NCBI GenBank assembly: GCA_010024485.1
Contig: RGGX01000079.1
Coordinates: 1 to 5,971, forward strand
Origin: Actinomycetota bacterium
GTDB taxonomy: Bacteria; Actinomycetota; Acidimicrobiia; Acidimicrobiales; Ilumatobacteraceae
Direction: 5' to 3'
Length of the DNA stretch: 5,971 bases
The position numbers and the translations under genes are program-made. Shown piece after piece: positions 5,160-5,971 of the stretch (its first letter is position 1; each line of letters begins with the position of its first letter). Below the pieces are notes generated by a model that worked only from the letters and a program-made list of their open reading frames with translations, made no database searches and was not told where the DNA came from.

Positions 5160-5971
5160 GTGACGCTTGACGCCTCCGCTCAGTCGTTGCTCGCCCTGAT
5201 GTCGGAGTCCGGGCGTCCCTCCCCGGATGAACTCCCGCTCGCCGACGCGCGGGAGGGGTACGCGGCACTGTCGGCTCTCGGAGGCGACGGAGCCGAGGTC
5301 GACTCGGTCGACACCCGTCGGATCGCAGGGGTGCCCTGTGTGATCGTCACCCCGGTGGAGGCGGGCCCTCATCCGGTCATCGTCTGGTTCCACGGTGGGG
5401 GCTGGGTGCTCGGCTCGGCCGAGCAGTCCGTCCCCGTCGTGAGAGATCTGGCCGCCGCGGCGGGCTGCGTCGTGGTCTCCGTCGACTACCGGCTGGCCCC
5501 TGAGCATCCGGCACCAGCCGCGATGGTCGACTGCTCCGCCGTCACCGCCTGGGTGATCGAACACGGCACCGAGGAGGGGTGGGACACCTCCCGTGTGGCG
5601 GTCGGTGGCGACTCCGCCGGTGGGAACCTGGCGGCGCTGGTCGCTCAGGAGCAGACCGAGGCGCTCCGAGCCCAACTGCTCGTCTACCCGGCGACCGACC
5701 TCACCCGTTCGTCCGCGAGCCACGTGGAGAACGGCGAGGGTTACGTGCTGACGGCGCGAGTCATCGACTGGTTCGCCACGTGTTACCTCACCGGAACCGG
5801 TATCGAGCCGGCCGACCCCACCGTCTCGCCGGCCTCGGCATCCCCGGCACGGCTGTCGCGCACCGCTCGGGCGGCGATCATCACCGCTGGCTTCGATCCC
5901 CTCCGCGACGAGGGTCGGGCCTACGCGGAATTGCTTCGAGGGGTCGGTGTCCGGGTCGACAGTCACATGTT
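5160..5971 (+). CDS. Alpha/beta hydrolase, hormone-sensitive-lipase family esterase (C-terminus cut by window edge)
   Basis: The frame is open from GTG at 5160 to the window end, 270 residues. It should hydrolyse short- to medium-chain esters. The oxyanion-hole motif HGGGW is at 78-82, as in the hormone-sensitive-lipase (family IV) esterases. The nucleophile elbow is GDSAGGN, with Ser152. The acid is D246 in GFDPLRDEG. VDYRLAPEHPAPAA (roughly 111-124) is another family hallmark. The catalytic His is expected within about ten residues after the last visible codons, so it lies just outside. The GTG start is preferred to the ATG at 5199 because its first residues (VTLDASAQSLLALM) resemble the usual N-terminus of these enzymes. 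No signal peptide is seen, so it is probably cytosolic. It follows the hydroxy-acid dehydrogenase gene by 60 bp on the same strand, so it may extend that operon or start its own transcript. Confidence 0.92.
   Translation, partial: MTLDASAQSLLALMSESGRPSPDELPLADAREGYAALSALGGDGAEVDSVDTRRIAGVPCVIVTPVEAGPHPVIVWFHGGGWVLGSAEQSVPVVRDLAAAAGCVVVSVDYRLAPEHPAPAAMVDCSAVTAWVIEHGTEEGWDTSRVAVGGDSAGGNLAALVAQEQTEALRAQLLVYPATDLTRSSASHVENGEGYVLTARVIDWFATCYLTGTGIEPADPTVSPASASPARLSRTARAAIITAGFDPLRDEGRAYAELLRGVGVRVDSHM

Noticed and set aside
3711..5966. A 751-codon open frame on the minus strand, the longest in the window
   Set aside because: It lies antisense to three well-supported genes. Its translation is rich in Arg, His, Asp and Gly with no recognisable motif. 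Such long stop-free antisense frames are expected opposite GC-rich genes.

Overview
The window is high-GC (by eye well over 60%) and tightly packed. It has G/C-biased third codon positions, GTG starts and leaderless-type promoter spacing. Together with the gene families present this points to an actinobacterium. A lineage such as Acidimicrobiia would fit, but that placement is inference. There are no RNA genes, insertion sequences, CRISPR arrays or recognisable transfer signs. All four intergenic gaps are 112 bp or shorter.

Left side, minus strand, reading leftward from about 1984: a complete geranylgeranyl-reductase-family flavoprotein (1984-722) is followed after 37 bp by the N-terminal 228 residues of an MBL-fold hydrolase of the alkyl-sulfatase-like type (684 to beyond base 1). 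The two are probably one transcription unit.

Middle, bases 1985-2096: a 112-bp divergent control region. The leftward gene has a TANNNT -10 box placed exactly for a leaderless GTG start. The rightward genes have a strong Shine-Dalgarno sequence, a possible -10 box (TACGAT) and two small inverted repeats.

Right side, plus strand: a compact three-gene run with junctions of +1 and -1 bp. It encodes an SDR dehydrogenase (2097-3020), a MaoC-type double hot-dog hydratase (3022-3858) and an FMN-dependent alpha-hydroxy-acid dehydrogenase/oxidase (3858-5099). The first two match, in order, the dehydrogenase and hydratase-2 domains of peroxisomal multifunctional enzyme type 2 (MFE-2). They look like a split MFE-2 carrying out the hydration and (3R)-hydroxyacyl-CoA dehydrogenation steps of beta-oxidation. 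The third gene is probably translationally coupled to them and may feed or drain a 2-hydroxy-acid branch. After 60 bp an alpha/beta hydrolase of the hormone-sensitive-lipase family begins (5160 onward). It is cut by the window edge just before its expected catalytic His.

The overall theme is lipid, acyl-CoA and ester catabolism. I see no defence system, mobile element or clearly new machinery. The most interesting point is the tight coupling of a split MFE-2 with a 2-hydroxy-acid flavoenzyme, followed by the control signals.
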